Source: Augochlora pura (taxonomy: Eukaryota > Arthropoda > Insecta > Hymenoptera > Halictidae). Taken from it: a DNA stretch of 64,000 nt. Below the pieces are notes generated by a model. That model saw nothing but the letters and a program-made list of their open reading frames with translations, ran no database searches and was not told the origin of the DNA. Where the stretch lies: NCBI RefSeq assembly GCF_028453695.1, contig NC_135782.1:434001-498000 (forward strand), given 5' to 3'. Both the position numbers and the translations under genes were made by a program. Shown one piece after another: positions 1 to 11,719 of the stretch (position 1 is its first letter; each line of letters opens with the position of its first letter).

Positions 1-181
1 GTTAACTTGCATTCAATTTTGTTAATTTGTACTATTAACGATAGTTAAAATAAAGTTTGTTAATATTATCAGAATACAAGAGCTTTTTATTGCATTCAAA
101 TTCCTATTATATATGTAACAGCTAATAAACTAATTTTATATTTTTTAATGCAAATTTGATTACAGGCAATCTTTTACGTTT
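1..181. other. AT-rich flank downstream of UTP3
   Basis: Non-coding AT-rich DNA beyond the UTP3 stop codon, presumably its 3' UTR and spacer. I see no other feature here. Confidence 0.5.
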
Positions 182-1987
182 TTATTTTAATCGAATACTT
201 TTCTTCACGCTAGCTTTAATACCCGAGATTTCTCCTGCATAACGAGTTATTTCTTTTCTCACCTCTCTCACCTATAACATAAAGGATTTTAATTTCAGTA
301 AAATATTTGAAATAAAGGTTGTAAATATTTTATGAACATATGGATACGTACAGCTCCCTTTCTTCGAATTTTAGCTTTACGATACTTATTCCTATGTTTT
401 ACTCGAGGATTGCGTTGCTCCTTCTTCCGGTGTGGTGTTAAACCTTTATTCTTTGCCATTTCATATGTAATTCCCCTTTTTCCTGCATTCTCAATTACCG
501 ATTCTCTTATATCAGTATTTTCCATTTGCTTCTCCTCTTTTTCGGTAGTATCGTCCATCTCCTCTTCTCCTGAACTTGTACGAGGTTCTGAATTTTCTAC
601 TGTTTCTGTGTATACATCATCTTTAGACTTCTCTTCTCGGTCTGTAAACTTTTTCTTTTCTTTGATATATTCAGATTCTGGTAAATATTGATCGGTAACT
701 CTAGCGGATTTTTTTATCTGCTTTAGAACTGCCTTCTCTTTAACGCGATGTGATAGTTTCCTCTTGTCAATTCCTAATTTAGAACCATCAGATACATTAT
801 ACAATGGTTTCCCTTGGTTTTTAGCTGTCAATATCTCTTTGATCTCCTGTATCAAGTCTCCCTGTCCTGACTCTAACTGACTCAACAATTGATTATATTG
901 TGCCAAACGTTTTATAACAGGATGAGAATTAACAGGCAATCGTTTAGCTTTTAACATTAAGTAAAACGATACATTGATACAATAATTCAATAAAATGTCA
1001 TACTTTGTCTTTACAAAAGATACTGCTGAACAATTGGAGAAAGCATTAATCTCAGCCAATTCTAGAAACGGTCCTAATACATCTCTTGCTTCTGTCATGC
1101 GATCTAAATAATAAACAGATATTTTTATATGGAATTGAACATTTGAAGATAGTAATGTAAAATCTATTAAATACCTTTAAAATCATTTACAAGCACCATA
1201 AATTCGGGACTTTCTTTTTCCATTATTGCTTGCTTTTGTCTTTTACTGAGCTTGCTGAGATCAGTTCTTACAAACTGCTCTGCATATTCTGAAACATCTG
1301 TATCATGGGCTTTTATAGGTTGTATAAAATCTAATCCAAAATCAACATCATCTAACTGTCCTGCTAATCTCTTTTGAATATTTCTAGCCTCTTCTTCTTC
1401 CATTTCGGCATCAACTAAATTCTTTTGGCTAGTTGTGGCATAGTCAGGATCTACATAATCTGTAGAATAATAAGCTTTTTTCTTTTTGCCCCATGCTTTC
1501 TCATTCGGTAGGTCAAAATCTTCTTGTAATCCTTCAATATCAGATACCATAGAGTCTGTTTCATTCTCTGTAACATCCTCGGTTTCATTTTTGTTTTGTA
1601 ACCCATAAACTTCATAATCGCTGTCATAGTTTTCAGAAGGACTTCTATTTCGTACTTTCTCAAGTAATTCTCGCTCATTTTCTGAATATTCATCTTCTTC
1701 TGAATCTGCAATTGCGTTCATATCTATATCCTCCAAGTCGTTTTCTTCTTCATGCTTTTGGAATGCTTTCGGCCTGCTATACAGACATTGAAACAAAATG
1801 ATTGTTCAAAATTATTATGAAAATGTTAATTGTCTTATGTATTTCATTCAAAATAAAAGTTATTGAATTAGCCTGTTTAATCATCATACAATTCTACTAC
1901 CAACAGAAAGTAAGTTATATTTAAATGAAATTGCTTCTCATATTGTTACTTAAATAGAAAAACACTATACCTTTTTTTATTCCTCAT
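182..1987 (-). CDS. UTP3: UTP3 / Sas10, small-subunit processome protein
   Basis: Nucleolar component of the U3 snoRNP small-subunit processome, needed for 18S rRNA processing (family knowledge). Four exons read on the minus strand: about 1987-1971, 1773-1175, 1103-352 and 271-182. Phases close to give 485 residues, near the usual family length. The N-terminal third is very acidic (Glu/Asp-rich). The middle holds the Sas10/Utp3/C1D domain, with TKYDILLNYC and LMLKAKRLP recognisable. The C-terminal Sas10 domain is basic (GLTPHRKKEQRNPRVKHR) and ends VKKSIRLK-stop in a small last exon. The 17-base first exon (MRNKK plus part of an Arg codon) was placed by a donor at 1970 and by phase. It lies head to head with UFC1 across a 749-base shared promoter. 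Only the tiny first exon is uncertain. Confidence 0.93.
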
Positions 1988-2153
1988 TTTAAAAATTTAA
2001 TTTGAAATTTTACGATATATTGACACGTGAATGCTCGAATTTACCTAACCTCATATACACAATCGTGTATATGATGTACGGTAGGACTCGGATGAACTCG
2101 GAACAGCTTGGAATTAACCTGGCCGATTGTGTGGCGACTACCTCCGCCATTCG

Positions 2154-2335
2154 CCAACAGATGGCTTCCTTTCTCGAAAGCTACCTAGACTGCTAGATTG
2201 GTGCGCACATCCCCACTATTTTACTGCACATCCAATCCGCAGTGGATCCTATCTGAGCAGTGAATCATCAGCCAATCAAAGCAAAGGAAATTTTTGTATC
2301 AACCATCGATAATGGAACAAGTGCGGTCTGAAGGT
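2154..2335 (+). promoter_or_regulatory. Paired-CCAAT repeat element, copy A (UTP3/UFC1 promoter)
   Basis: Two CCAATC boxes start at 2232 and 2272, 40 bases apart, inside the UTP3/UFC1 divergent promoter. The block 2231-2293 matches copy D (minus strand, 53497-53435) at about 53 of 63 bases, and weaker similarity runs on to about 2330. The left flank (GCGCACATCCCC, then ATTTTACTGCACATCCAATCC) resembles copy C instead. CCAATCA fits the NF-Y consensus; the role is inferred. A CTCF-like AGATGGC lies just upstream, at about 2159. Confidence 0.6.
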
Positions 2336-2735
2336 GGGCAGATGTATGACCCATTACTGTACACACACTTCGATTCCCCTTCCACCATTCTGCAACAAAA
2401 TTCAGACTGTTGAAAATATTCAGACACGCATTGTGTTCCATTGGTATTCCAAGCCTGAAGCATGAATTGGTCGGGAACACTATCTGTATTCCCTACTCGG
2501 TCTTATCGTACAACACATATGTATGCATGAACTTTTCAATTTCGCCTTCTCTCGCTCGTTTCTTGAAGTGCTGCTGGCCTGGAGCTCCTTCTTCGCAGAA
2601 CCTTCATCAGCCTTTCTGGCCTACACGACGGCGTCGACGACCACAACAAACCAGATTAGATTACACCACTGTACCTATTAACCAATATCCCCTTACCTAA
2701 TCTGTCACCGTTTTGAATAACTGTAATAATTCAGA

Positions 2736-3568
2736 ATGGTTGATGAATCGACGAAAAAAACATTAAGTAATATCCCATTGTTACAAACGAAAGCGGGTCC
2801 TAGGGATAAGGATTTGTGGGTGCAGAGATTGAAGGAAGAATATCAAGCTTTGATTCAAGTAAATCATCATTGTAGAATATGGTGCTTTCCATATGCTTAA
2901 CAATCTTCCCAATTTTTTTTTTATTATGTGTGCTATGACCTTGTTCCCAAGAGATTAATCGGTCGATAAATTAAAGTTTCTAAATTTTCAGTGTTTGTAA
3001 ACTTTGTATGTATTTCAGTATGTAAAAAATAATAAAGAGTCCGACAACGATTGGTTTCGTTTAGAATCTAACAAAGAGGGTACCAGATGGTTTGGAAAAT
3101 GTTGGTATATTCACAATCTTTTAAAGTACGAATTCGAGGTCGAGTTTGAGGTAAGTCGTTCTCCTGTCTTCAGTAATTAGATACACGATAATTAAGTAGT
3201 GCAATATTTGATAACAATAACGTAATTGTAGATTGCTGTTACATATCCCACAACAGCACCTGAAATCGCTTTACCCGAGCTAGATGGTAAAACAGCAAAA
3301 ATGTACAGAGGTGGAAAAATATGTTTGACAGATCATTTTAAACCCTTGTGGGCACGTAATGTACCAAAATTTGGAATTGCCCATGCCATGGCTCTGGGAG
3401 TAAATGTTTTTTTTATACAATGACTACTTTTGCAAAATTATTACAGTTTTATGCTATAAATGTCTAAATGTATATTTTTAGCTGGGACCATGGATGGCTG
3501 TTGAAATTCCTGATCTTATAGAGAAAGGTGCTGTAGTACATAAGGATAAAATAGATCAAAAGCTGTAA
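2736..3568 (+). CDS. UFC1: UFC1, UFM1-conjugating E2 enzyme
   Basis: E2-like enzyme that takes UFM1 from UBA5 and passes it, with UFL1, to targets such as the ribosomal protein RPL26 at the ER (family knowledge). Four exons: 2736-2858, 3019-3150, 3232-3399, 3482-3568. The total of 169 residues matches the family. The active-site cysteine is in GGKICLTDHFKPLW, followed by the conserved HAMALGLGPWMAVEIPDLI across the last junction. The start ATG is the only one in frame before the conserved KDLWVQRLKEEYQ helix. All introns are GT-AG and in phase. It converges on NDUFAF5, with 172 bases between the stop codons. Confidence 0.96.
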
Positions 3569-3740
3569 TATTATGAAAGAATATCCTAAAATATATATGT
3601 AATCGTCTTTTTTAATTGCTGATCAAGATTAACTTTTGCATTAATTTTGAAGAAATGGTGTATATAATGAATGTATTGTTCTCTTTACCAATTATAAATA
3701 TTTATATTTATATATTACATAAATAACAATGCTTTGCACA

Positions 3741-5086
3741 TTATTTGGATTCTTTATCGTCATCGATCTGAATCTTTTTAGTCTCTTTTATGATCTCGTC
3801 TAATCTGTATAGATCCTTGAGCGATACTTCGCCGGTACCTCTCTCTAGCGGTTTTGGTTGCGACGGGTCTGGCTTCCAGCCTACCAAGTAAATTATTTGA
3901 TATGTCGCAGGTATAAAAGGTGTACCATCTTCTTTAATTTTTCCATATAGTTCTTTATATATTGCAGAAGCAGCAAATAGAGTGTTTTTATTTAAACGTA
4001 ATTTTCGATTTCTAGTAGCGTTATTTTCAGCCATTCCTAGAAAATTATACAGGATGTCCCAATAACTTTGTTATCAATCGATATTCAAAATAGTAGACAT
4101 CACAGATGAAAAGCACAACATTATTTGTAACAGAAATATTGTTTTTACATAGAGTTATTGTTCATTAGAATTTGCATATGAATAGAAGATAAATTAATAC
4201 CTTTTAAATCCCACATTAATTCAAATATGTTCGGATAACCGACAACCATTTCATCTGTATCTATGGTCAGCATCGTAAACTTGGCTCTGTTTAACAAAGC
4301 TCCAATATCTCTAACTTCAGCGAATGGTGATATATGACCTGAAATCCCACCATCTCTTTCCAATTCTGCTAACTGCAAGGAACTCCTGGAAAAAGAACAA
4401 CAATATATTACCACGAAATACTATTTACCCCTACATTATTCAGAGTACCTCAGTTCGTACAAAGTTTCTCCTCCAAACATAGCTGCTAAAAATACACCAT
4501 CGTTCTTTAAACTTTTATAAATATTTTTGAGGCAGCCTGGAAGATTATTCACCCAATGAAGATTCAGTGAGCTTATGACTAAGTCTAGACTGTCTTCCTC
4601 CCATAAAAACTGTTCTTCATCCAAAATCTTTCTGGTTACTTTTATTCCTTCTGCGATTTCTGCTTCGTGTAGCAAACTTGAACACATATCCGTCAATATT
4701 AGTTCTTCGACAGAATCTGCAGTTATATGCTTGGATACATGACCACGACCACATCCTAAGTTAAGTGCTTTCTTAAATTTTTTCTTTATGTCAAATATTC
4801 TATCTGATAATCTGTAACCTACTTCGTCTTTGATGTAATCAAACAGTATTGCATTGGGCGCTTGTGCTGCTCGTTCTCTTTGAAGAAGCTTCGCATCCCT
4901 ATCGAAAACGTACATGACACCATCGGGTGTTGGTGTGAAATTTGTTATGCTGCTAACTATATAACGAACATTGTTGATACGACTATGATTTCCAAACGTG
5001 TGGGGGAACATGCAATATTCAAGCAAAGCATACGTTCCTTTAAGCCGATGAAAATTTAACATTTTTATGTTCGTTTTCTTATGCAC
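3741..5086 (-). CDS. NDUFAF5: NDUFAF5, complex I assembly arginine hydroxylase
   Basis: Mitochondrial SAM-dependent methyltransferase-fold protein which, in mammals, hydroxylates an arginine of NDUFS7 during early complex I assembly. Three exons: 5086-4449, 4385-4201, 4036-3741. Phases close to give about 372 residues from the first Met; a second in-frame Met eight codons later is possible. The leader is rich in Arg, Lys and His, as in a mitochondrial presequence. The SAM-binding motif ALNLGCGRGHVSKHI lies near residue 110-125, followed by SSLNLHWVNNLPG. The last exon carries TYQIIYLVGWKPDPSQPKP, a family signature. Intron 2 (4200-4037) holds a CAGGATGTCCCA sequence resembling the terminus of the transposon-like element at 43887. 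Confidence 0.95.
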
Positions 5087-7404
5087 ATGTGTATGATCTG
5101 AACATCAGTAACAATATTTGCACAAGATATGCTTCGATTATTTAATAAACTATATCTACATATTATATTCTTTTTAGGAAAAAGATGCCGGTATCCACGC
5201 ACGTAAAATGTTCACGTAATAGAAATCGCATAACGTAACCTGCATTACACGCAATTCTCATAAATACGTAGTGTGTAACTAACAGATTTCATCATAAATT
5301 GTATCATAATTAATTATTCGTTTAAATCGTTCACTATTATATCATATATTATACAGTGATTAAAATGATCTCAAAAATGAAGTGGAAACGTAGGGCATGA
5401 ATTTAAATAGATATGTAATACCAGAATTCTTGCAATCTCCTTCACTAAGGAAGCGCTTCTGTCGCCACCAGAGGAGCCAATCAAAACAAAGCATTTTCTG
5501 TCCTTAACTTCGACTGCTTAGCAAATTTGCACTGCCCAGAGTCGTGCTGGAGTTGGAACTGGTACAAATCCATTAACCTTAAAACCTAAGGATTTTGCAA
5601 ATTAGTTGTACGTAAGAAAATAGTGGTACCATTAATTTTGCAAAGTACAATTTTTATCATAATCCGAGAATGGGATAATATTGAGATAAATTGAAAAGAC
5701 TAAATAATATAGATTTAAATTAGAATTAAATATTACACAACATTTATCGTTAGCCAAGTTCCATGAACAAACTTAAAGGTCATGTACAATGCACGCTATT
5801 GATCAAAAGATCCTATAGCAAAGATGTGTTTGCACTATGAATCCGTAGCTCATTTTTAAAAAACAGAGAACGTTACACTGATTGGCCTCTGAACTGTCCA
5901 TATGTAACAATATATACATATGTATATATAATATACAGTTATATACGAAGTTACACGAAACAATATTTCATTCTTATGTATCATGATAAACTTTCAAATT
6001 TCATTTCCAAATCTATTTTAATAATTTAAAACATATACATGGTTAAATAAAGCAATTCTTGTTTTGGTTTCAAATAATATTATAAAATACTTACAAGTAT
6101 CGCAATGTTTAATTATTGTATAAGGCAGTACCCACTCAAATGTATACATAATGCACAAAACCAACAAGTGAAATGTACAAGAATAAACTTGTCACTAATA
6201 CCCAAAAGTGTACATAATTTAATACGAATCTGTATAAAAATGGGAAAATGAATAAATCACAAATATAATTAATTACAGACAAATATAACGGATATCTTAC
6301 TGTCTACGGAGAAGATTGGTAAATTACACCAGTTGAAATACAATTCCTATTCTGATAGTTTGCTACTTCAGAGTATTTCATATAACTGATTCAATGAATT
6401 GCTATCCAATAGTGTTTAACGTTATAATTAAGTACAATTATTTCAAAATTAACAAATATTATCCACAATACATATATTGTTCGTACGTATTTAGTAATAC
6501 GTAAAGCTGTATCTATTTCACCTTTGTGTGGTCTGCCTTTTAACAAATTAAAATTTACAATTAATAGATGTTTTATAATTCTGCCTAAATATTAAAGGAA
6601 ATGTTTTATATAAAAGTCAGTCCTAAATATTGCTAAAAAAATTTGTACAATTATGTAATCACAATATAAAGGAAAAGAAATATCATTACACATTTTAAGG
6701 TATAATAAATAATATTACACCTGGAAATGTAGGATAACTTGGAGAATTTCGTTGCATATTCGAGACAATATTTATACCACAAGAAAATCCTTCTACTAGC
6801 CGTCCATAAAAATAAGCATAAAAAATAATTACCTGCTTTCATATAAATTTGTTATCTAATTAATATTCCGCGTAATACAGCTAATAGCGAGCTAACGGTA
6901 CGTAAGTAATTATATAGTTGTAATATATTTGAAATCATTATTAGCGTGATCTCGCATTTGAATGTTTTGAAATATTATTGCAATTCTTAAAATATTCGTC
7001 TTTTTTCTATAATACATTTGTAATTTTAAAACGTCGCTAATTGCCTTTAAGTATTCATCTATAAAATGTTGGAATTATAATCATCCGTTCGTCCGTCTGT
7101 CCATCCATTTATACGTTCATACGTACAAGCACGCAAGCAACCACGAATGCGCGCTTCTTTTTCATGAGTATTCAGTAAATGATAATCACAATTTCAAAAT
7201 TGAGATTGCACACTCCATACAGATGCATCGCAACTACCTCGTCTTCTATTCTTTCCACCTTAATATTAAAAACGATTGGACAATTTGCAAAATAAAATTT
7301 TTTCAAACGGATCATATTACGGAAGTAATATGAAAGTTTAAAACCACGTGCGATAAAAGTGACAATGCCTTTTGTCTGGTTTTCAAAGATCCTGATGTTA
7401 GTTA
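5087..7404. other. Long AT-rich spacer with csw 3' UTR
   Basis: No convincing coding exon on either strand. The left part is the NDUFAF5 upstream region, including CCAAT element copy B. The right part, just below the corkscrew stop, is probably its 3' UTR. A short imperfect tetranucleotide stretch (GTCC/GTCT, then ATAC/GTAC) lies at about 7085-7130, and there are several CATATG-centred palindromes such as at 5926-5940. Short open frames here have no similarity I recognise and no codon bias. Confidence 0.5.
5451..5510 (+). promoter_or_regulatory. CCAAT repeat element, copy B (upstream of NDUFAF5)
   Basis: A single CCAATCAAAACAAAG block starts at 5477, about 390 bases upstream of the NDUFAF5 ATG. 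It aligns with the second CCAAT box of copies A and C (CCAATCAAAGCAAAG, CCAATCAGAGCAAAG). The preceding AAGGAAGCGC matches copy C at about 29981. The first CCAAT box is absent. CCACCAGAGGAG, directly before the box, resembles a weak CTCF core. Confidence 0.45.
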
Positions 7405-10400
7405 TTACTTTGGCTTCAAACTACTAATAGAAGTAGATAACGTGAAATGTGCCGATGTTGTAACAGACGTTGCAGTACATGTAGGAATAGGTATATCACC
7501 TATATTTGTTGTAGCGTTTGTTTCACTTTTATATCGTATGTTTGTATATTCTCGACCTAAATGAAGAGATTTCTGTAAGAAAGACATAAAACAGAAAAGA
7601 TTATAGACGAGTCAAGATATTTGGATAATATATGTGTATGTAAAACTGATTTCGTATATTCACTTGTTCTGCCTGCATTCGTTGAGACACAGTTTCAATA
7701 TAATGTTGCACAGCAAGGTAGACAAATTTATATTGTGCTTCAGTTTGAACCATTCCTGATCTCTGCGAACGTACTCTCTGAATCGTTTTTTGAATGTCAA
7801 TTTCACAATCCAAGCCTGTTGATAAAATGTACATAAAGCATATGGAGGAGCTCGTGAAATTTCTAATGAATCTCTACTGAAAATTACCATGTCGTTTAAT
7901 TTGATCAAGAATCATGTCGATAACTATAAACGTTCCCGTTCTACCAATTCCAGCACTACAATGTACAAGAATCGGTCCTATACTTTGTGCATTCTGGCTA
8001 CTTGACGTAAGAGACGCGGTAATCGACTCTTGTCTTGCATTAACGTCATGAAGGAAATTTAATACACATCCAGGATCCGATGGAACTCCATGATCAGGCC
8101 ATGCCTGAAAGTTAATATAGTTAACACAACTTTACCACTTTATTCTATGTGGCATAATAGAATAGCTATAATTAAGAACTTTCGTTGTAAAGATAAATAC
8201 TTGAAAGTGGTAATGATAAATTCTTCTAGATTCCGCGAAACACGATTTATTCCTATGTAAACTAAATTCTCGTAGTGTATAATCCGCTGTTGAAGTACCC
8301 GACAATGCTCGTACTTCCCATTCGCTACCGTATTCTGCAATTTCGCCTTCTTCTGGCCAATAACGGGCGCATTTGTTCTACAATAGAATATATACATATC
8401 TTTCAAACACACGATTCACGTGGGGATTTCTTTAAATACTATACCTTTCCTCTTTCCATTTCTTTGGTAGTCATCACTATTACTCTGGTATTTTCTTGAT
8501 ATACCATATGCCAGAAGTCTGCTATCGTGTTTGGAAGACAACCTTGCGTTGCGATATAACACTTATTAAATGCACCGCCATCACCAACGGTAACGATTCC
8601 GCTGGATTGTCCATCTCCTTCGTCATTCTGCAAAGTTAGCATGCAAACAAATCTCAATACATAGTATACGCGCGTAAGCAAAGCAAATATTGAATCGTGC
8701 AGAAAAATTTACCCTAATGTAATTAGCATTGATGTAATCGGCACCAAGAACGTTTGGATCGACATCCTTTAATCGCACTCTTGTGTGATCAACTACGAAA
8801 TAATCATTTTGATTTCAGTGTATATGAATAATACATGAAAATAATTAAAAAGAGTGGCCAAGTTGAGGAACGTACATGGTAAGATATTTTTGTACCGATT
8901 CTTTGCCCGGTTTTCGGGACGTAAACCTTCCTTTCTGGAAAACAAGTGACGGCACTCTAATTGTTGTAGCGACTCAAATTCTTCCCAAAAACCAGCTTTT
9001 CCTTTACCACGTCCTATTCCAGCTTCGTTACCGCCAGTGGTTCCGTTCCAGCATAACCATCCGTTCGAACAACCGTTTTCTTTATGCAATTGTCTCACTC
9101 TGCTTTCGATGCCACTAGCATTTATACGAGTGGCATTGAAAGGTTGCCTTGACAAATAGAAAATCTAAGATATATCTTATACATACATACATATGTAACG
9201 ACCTATCAAGATTAACGATTCCTACCTTAAATGTACAACGCTTCCACTCGTTTCAACCATTGGATTGCGTTTATAATGTTCTATTAGATCGGTTAGACTA
9301 TCAAACTTATCACCTCCTCCGACGTCATATTTATTATCCTACAAAACATATTAATTTTCAATAATTGCAAGTTTCGATAATATTTTGTAACAATAAGAAA
9401 ATTATTAAAGATGATATATATGACACATAATAGAGGATGTAATTAACCTGAAATCGTATTATAACATGTGTAACACGATCGTCTGTGCGCACGGATAATA
9501 CAAAGTCACCAGGTTTACTTTGGGATTCACGAACCAGAAACGATCCATTTTTACCTCGCTCCAGCATTAAACGTTCTGCTTCTTTAGCTGATAAATGGCC
9601 ATGGAACCACCTTTACCCATATTTTACTATTAACACATACCATGCTATATGCGTGCATTTCAAGTAATAGTAGCAAGAAAGAATGTTTTGATGCATGACA
9701 AAACTTACTATTACAATTATCATAGAATCGATAGTATTACTTCTTTGTCTTGAATAAATACCTTTCAGTTGTTGGATCTGCGCAGTTTAAAGGATACTTC
9801 AATTCAATAATTTCCCCATTCTTCTCACGCAATTGTCCTCCGTTTTCCATATAAAATTGCACAAGTTCTGACAATGTTGCAAACTTCTCACCACCGTAAA
9901 GATCATAAAAGTCTCCTGTATTTTGTATTTTTATGTGAGTCACTTCCCCATTTCGTCTGAGGAAAAACAAAGTATCTATTATTGTAAAATTGTATATAAC
10001 TTAAACTGTTGTATTGTCAACTATTACATGAGGAAACAATTTATGCAATACAAATTATGTTCTTACCTCACTGATAATGTAAAATCACCAGGATTGGATG
10101 AGCTCGGCCTTGCCAAAAATGAACTATCATAACCTCGTTCCATTAATAAACGTTCTGCTTCTAAACCCGAAATATTGGGATGAAACCATCTGTAACAAAT
10201 ATTATGCTATTGTCACCTTCCCACAATTGACCAAAAGAATTAATTGTAGAGCACCAATGCATTATCCTATAGAAATTATCTGTTCGACTAATAGCCTACA
10301 AACAAATCAAACCATTTATTTTTGCATAAATTTGAAAGGAACAAATGCAATAATTAAATTGTTATTCCACTTATAAGAGATAATAGGAAGCGTCGGTGTG

Positions 10401-10847
10401 AATTGACACATGAAAACTGTTTTATTTAAATTATTGATTACAATAATTTCGATCATCTTATGCAAATAACAATAAAAATTTAAGAGATATATGTACGAGA
10501 AAATTCATTCTACAGCAAGATAGAAATTTTGCAAAAATCAAATGATTATACACTACAAAAATGCATACAAATAATCATGTAGAATAAAGCGAGAATATTT
10601 TTGTCTGGAAATATTTGTGACGAATAAATGTATTAAGTGGTATTATTCTGTCCATGTTTGGACATTAAAAATCCATCAGCGATAAATAATCCAACAACTT
10701 AAATGCGTACCTCGCACCATCGAATTTCACTAATCCGCGACTAATATTGATTAATAAGTGGACCTGTTTAGCGAACAACCGTCAATTATGATAATTACAT
10801 GTTCATTTATGCAACTATAAAAACGTGCCTCACCTGCGAGATGCCAT
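7405..10847 (-). CDS. csw: Corkscrew / SHP2, SH2-domain tyrosine phosphatase
   Basis: Cytoplasmic non-receptor tyrosine phosphatase that acts below receptor tyrosine kinases to promote Ras/MAPK signalling. Twelve exons: 10847-10834, 10189-10067, 9956-9762, 9610-9448, 9338-9226, 9147-8876, 8792-8713, 8627-8445, 8377-8201, 8104-7888, 7815-7664, 7572-7405. All phases close, giving 618 residues. N-SH2 begins WFHPNISGLEAERLL. C-SH2 begins WFHGHLSAKEAERL and contains GSFLVRESQSKPGDFVLSVR. The PTP domain has the WPDHGVPSDPG loop and the active-site loop HCSAGIGRTG (Cys near residue 489). The tail keeps REYTNIRY, equivalent to the Grb2-binding tyrosine of SHP2. The first exon codes only four full codons (MASR). 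The large insert that interrupts the PTP domain in Drosophila csw is absent: only about 20 residues separate DYINANYIR from CYIATQG. Confidence 0.96.
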
Positions 10848-11719
10848 GTCGTGAATCCAACTATGATCACTTGGATATTAATAATTCATAACGATTCATT
10901 GATATCTGCACTTATAATTCACAATTGCAATTGGTTTCAGTTTAACGCTAACTGCATATCGCCAGTATCGCCACAGTCTTTGACATATTCACTTTGCACG
11001 AAAACAAAAAAAAGTCGAAAGCTAAAACATTCTGGCATAGATTTTCAGGATCTATAGAGAGGACGCAAATGACAGAATTTCCTAAAGAACAGATCAGCTC
11101 AGTGTAGTGTGAAATTGCACCAGGAAAATAGAGTCAACTCAACAGCACCACATAGTTGGAGGGAAGAATAGTAATAACCAACATAATTTAAATAAACAAA
11201 ATTTCTGGCTGTATGTAATTTCAAAAGAGAAATAGCCACATGTATGTATCTTCTTAATGGTAATTCGTTTCGCCTATCGCGTCGCCCCAGTGTCAGTGAT
11301 CTGCAATCACCAGCAGTCGATAACATAGAAATGCCACCGACATTAATAAAAACAATTGATCCGAGTTAGCTTATTATTTTTGAAGCGATCTAACCATTTT
11401 CACATTCAATAATATCAAATACCTTTGAAATTTCTGAAATCTGGATAGTTGATTTATTTACATTATTTTATATAAATAGGACATCTTTTTCAGAAGTTCA
11501 CAAAACGGAAAGCCGCTACTACTTCCGCGCCGCCGTTGGGTATACAATATAGTATACAATACACGAAGGATTCATTTTATGTAGAGTGTAGCCACGTTTA
11601 TATTGACGCTGGTACGTCATTTCTCACACTGACGTATATTCTCTAAACGTATACGTTCTGATGAACTGATAATTAGTCCTAAATCTAATATAATTCAAGA
11701 AATACTACACTAAAGAAAC
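10848..11719. other. Spacer between csw promoter and PRIM2 3' end
   Basis: The right-hand edge holds the PRIM2 3' end; the left holds the csw upstream region. About 11510-11560 has a short GC-richer stretch (CCGCTACTACTTCCGCGCCGCCG) that could be a csw promoter or upstream exon. No open frame here looks coding. Confidence 0.4.

Noticed and set aside
2002..2700. Three short plus-strand frames and one minus frame between UTP3 and UFC1
   Set aside because: They fall in the shared promoter and cross the repeat element; their resemblance to a frame at 53416-53607 comes from the CCAAT repeat, not from protein homology.
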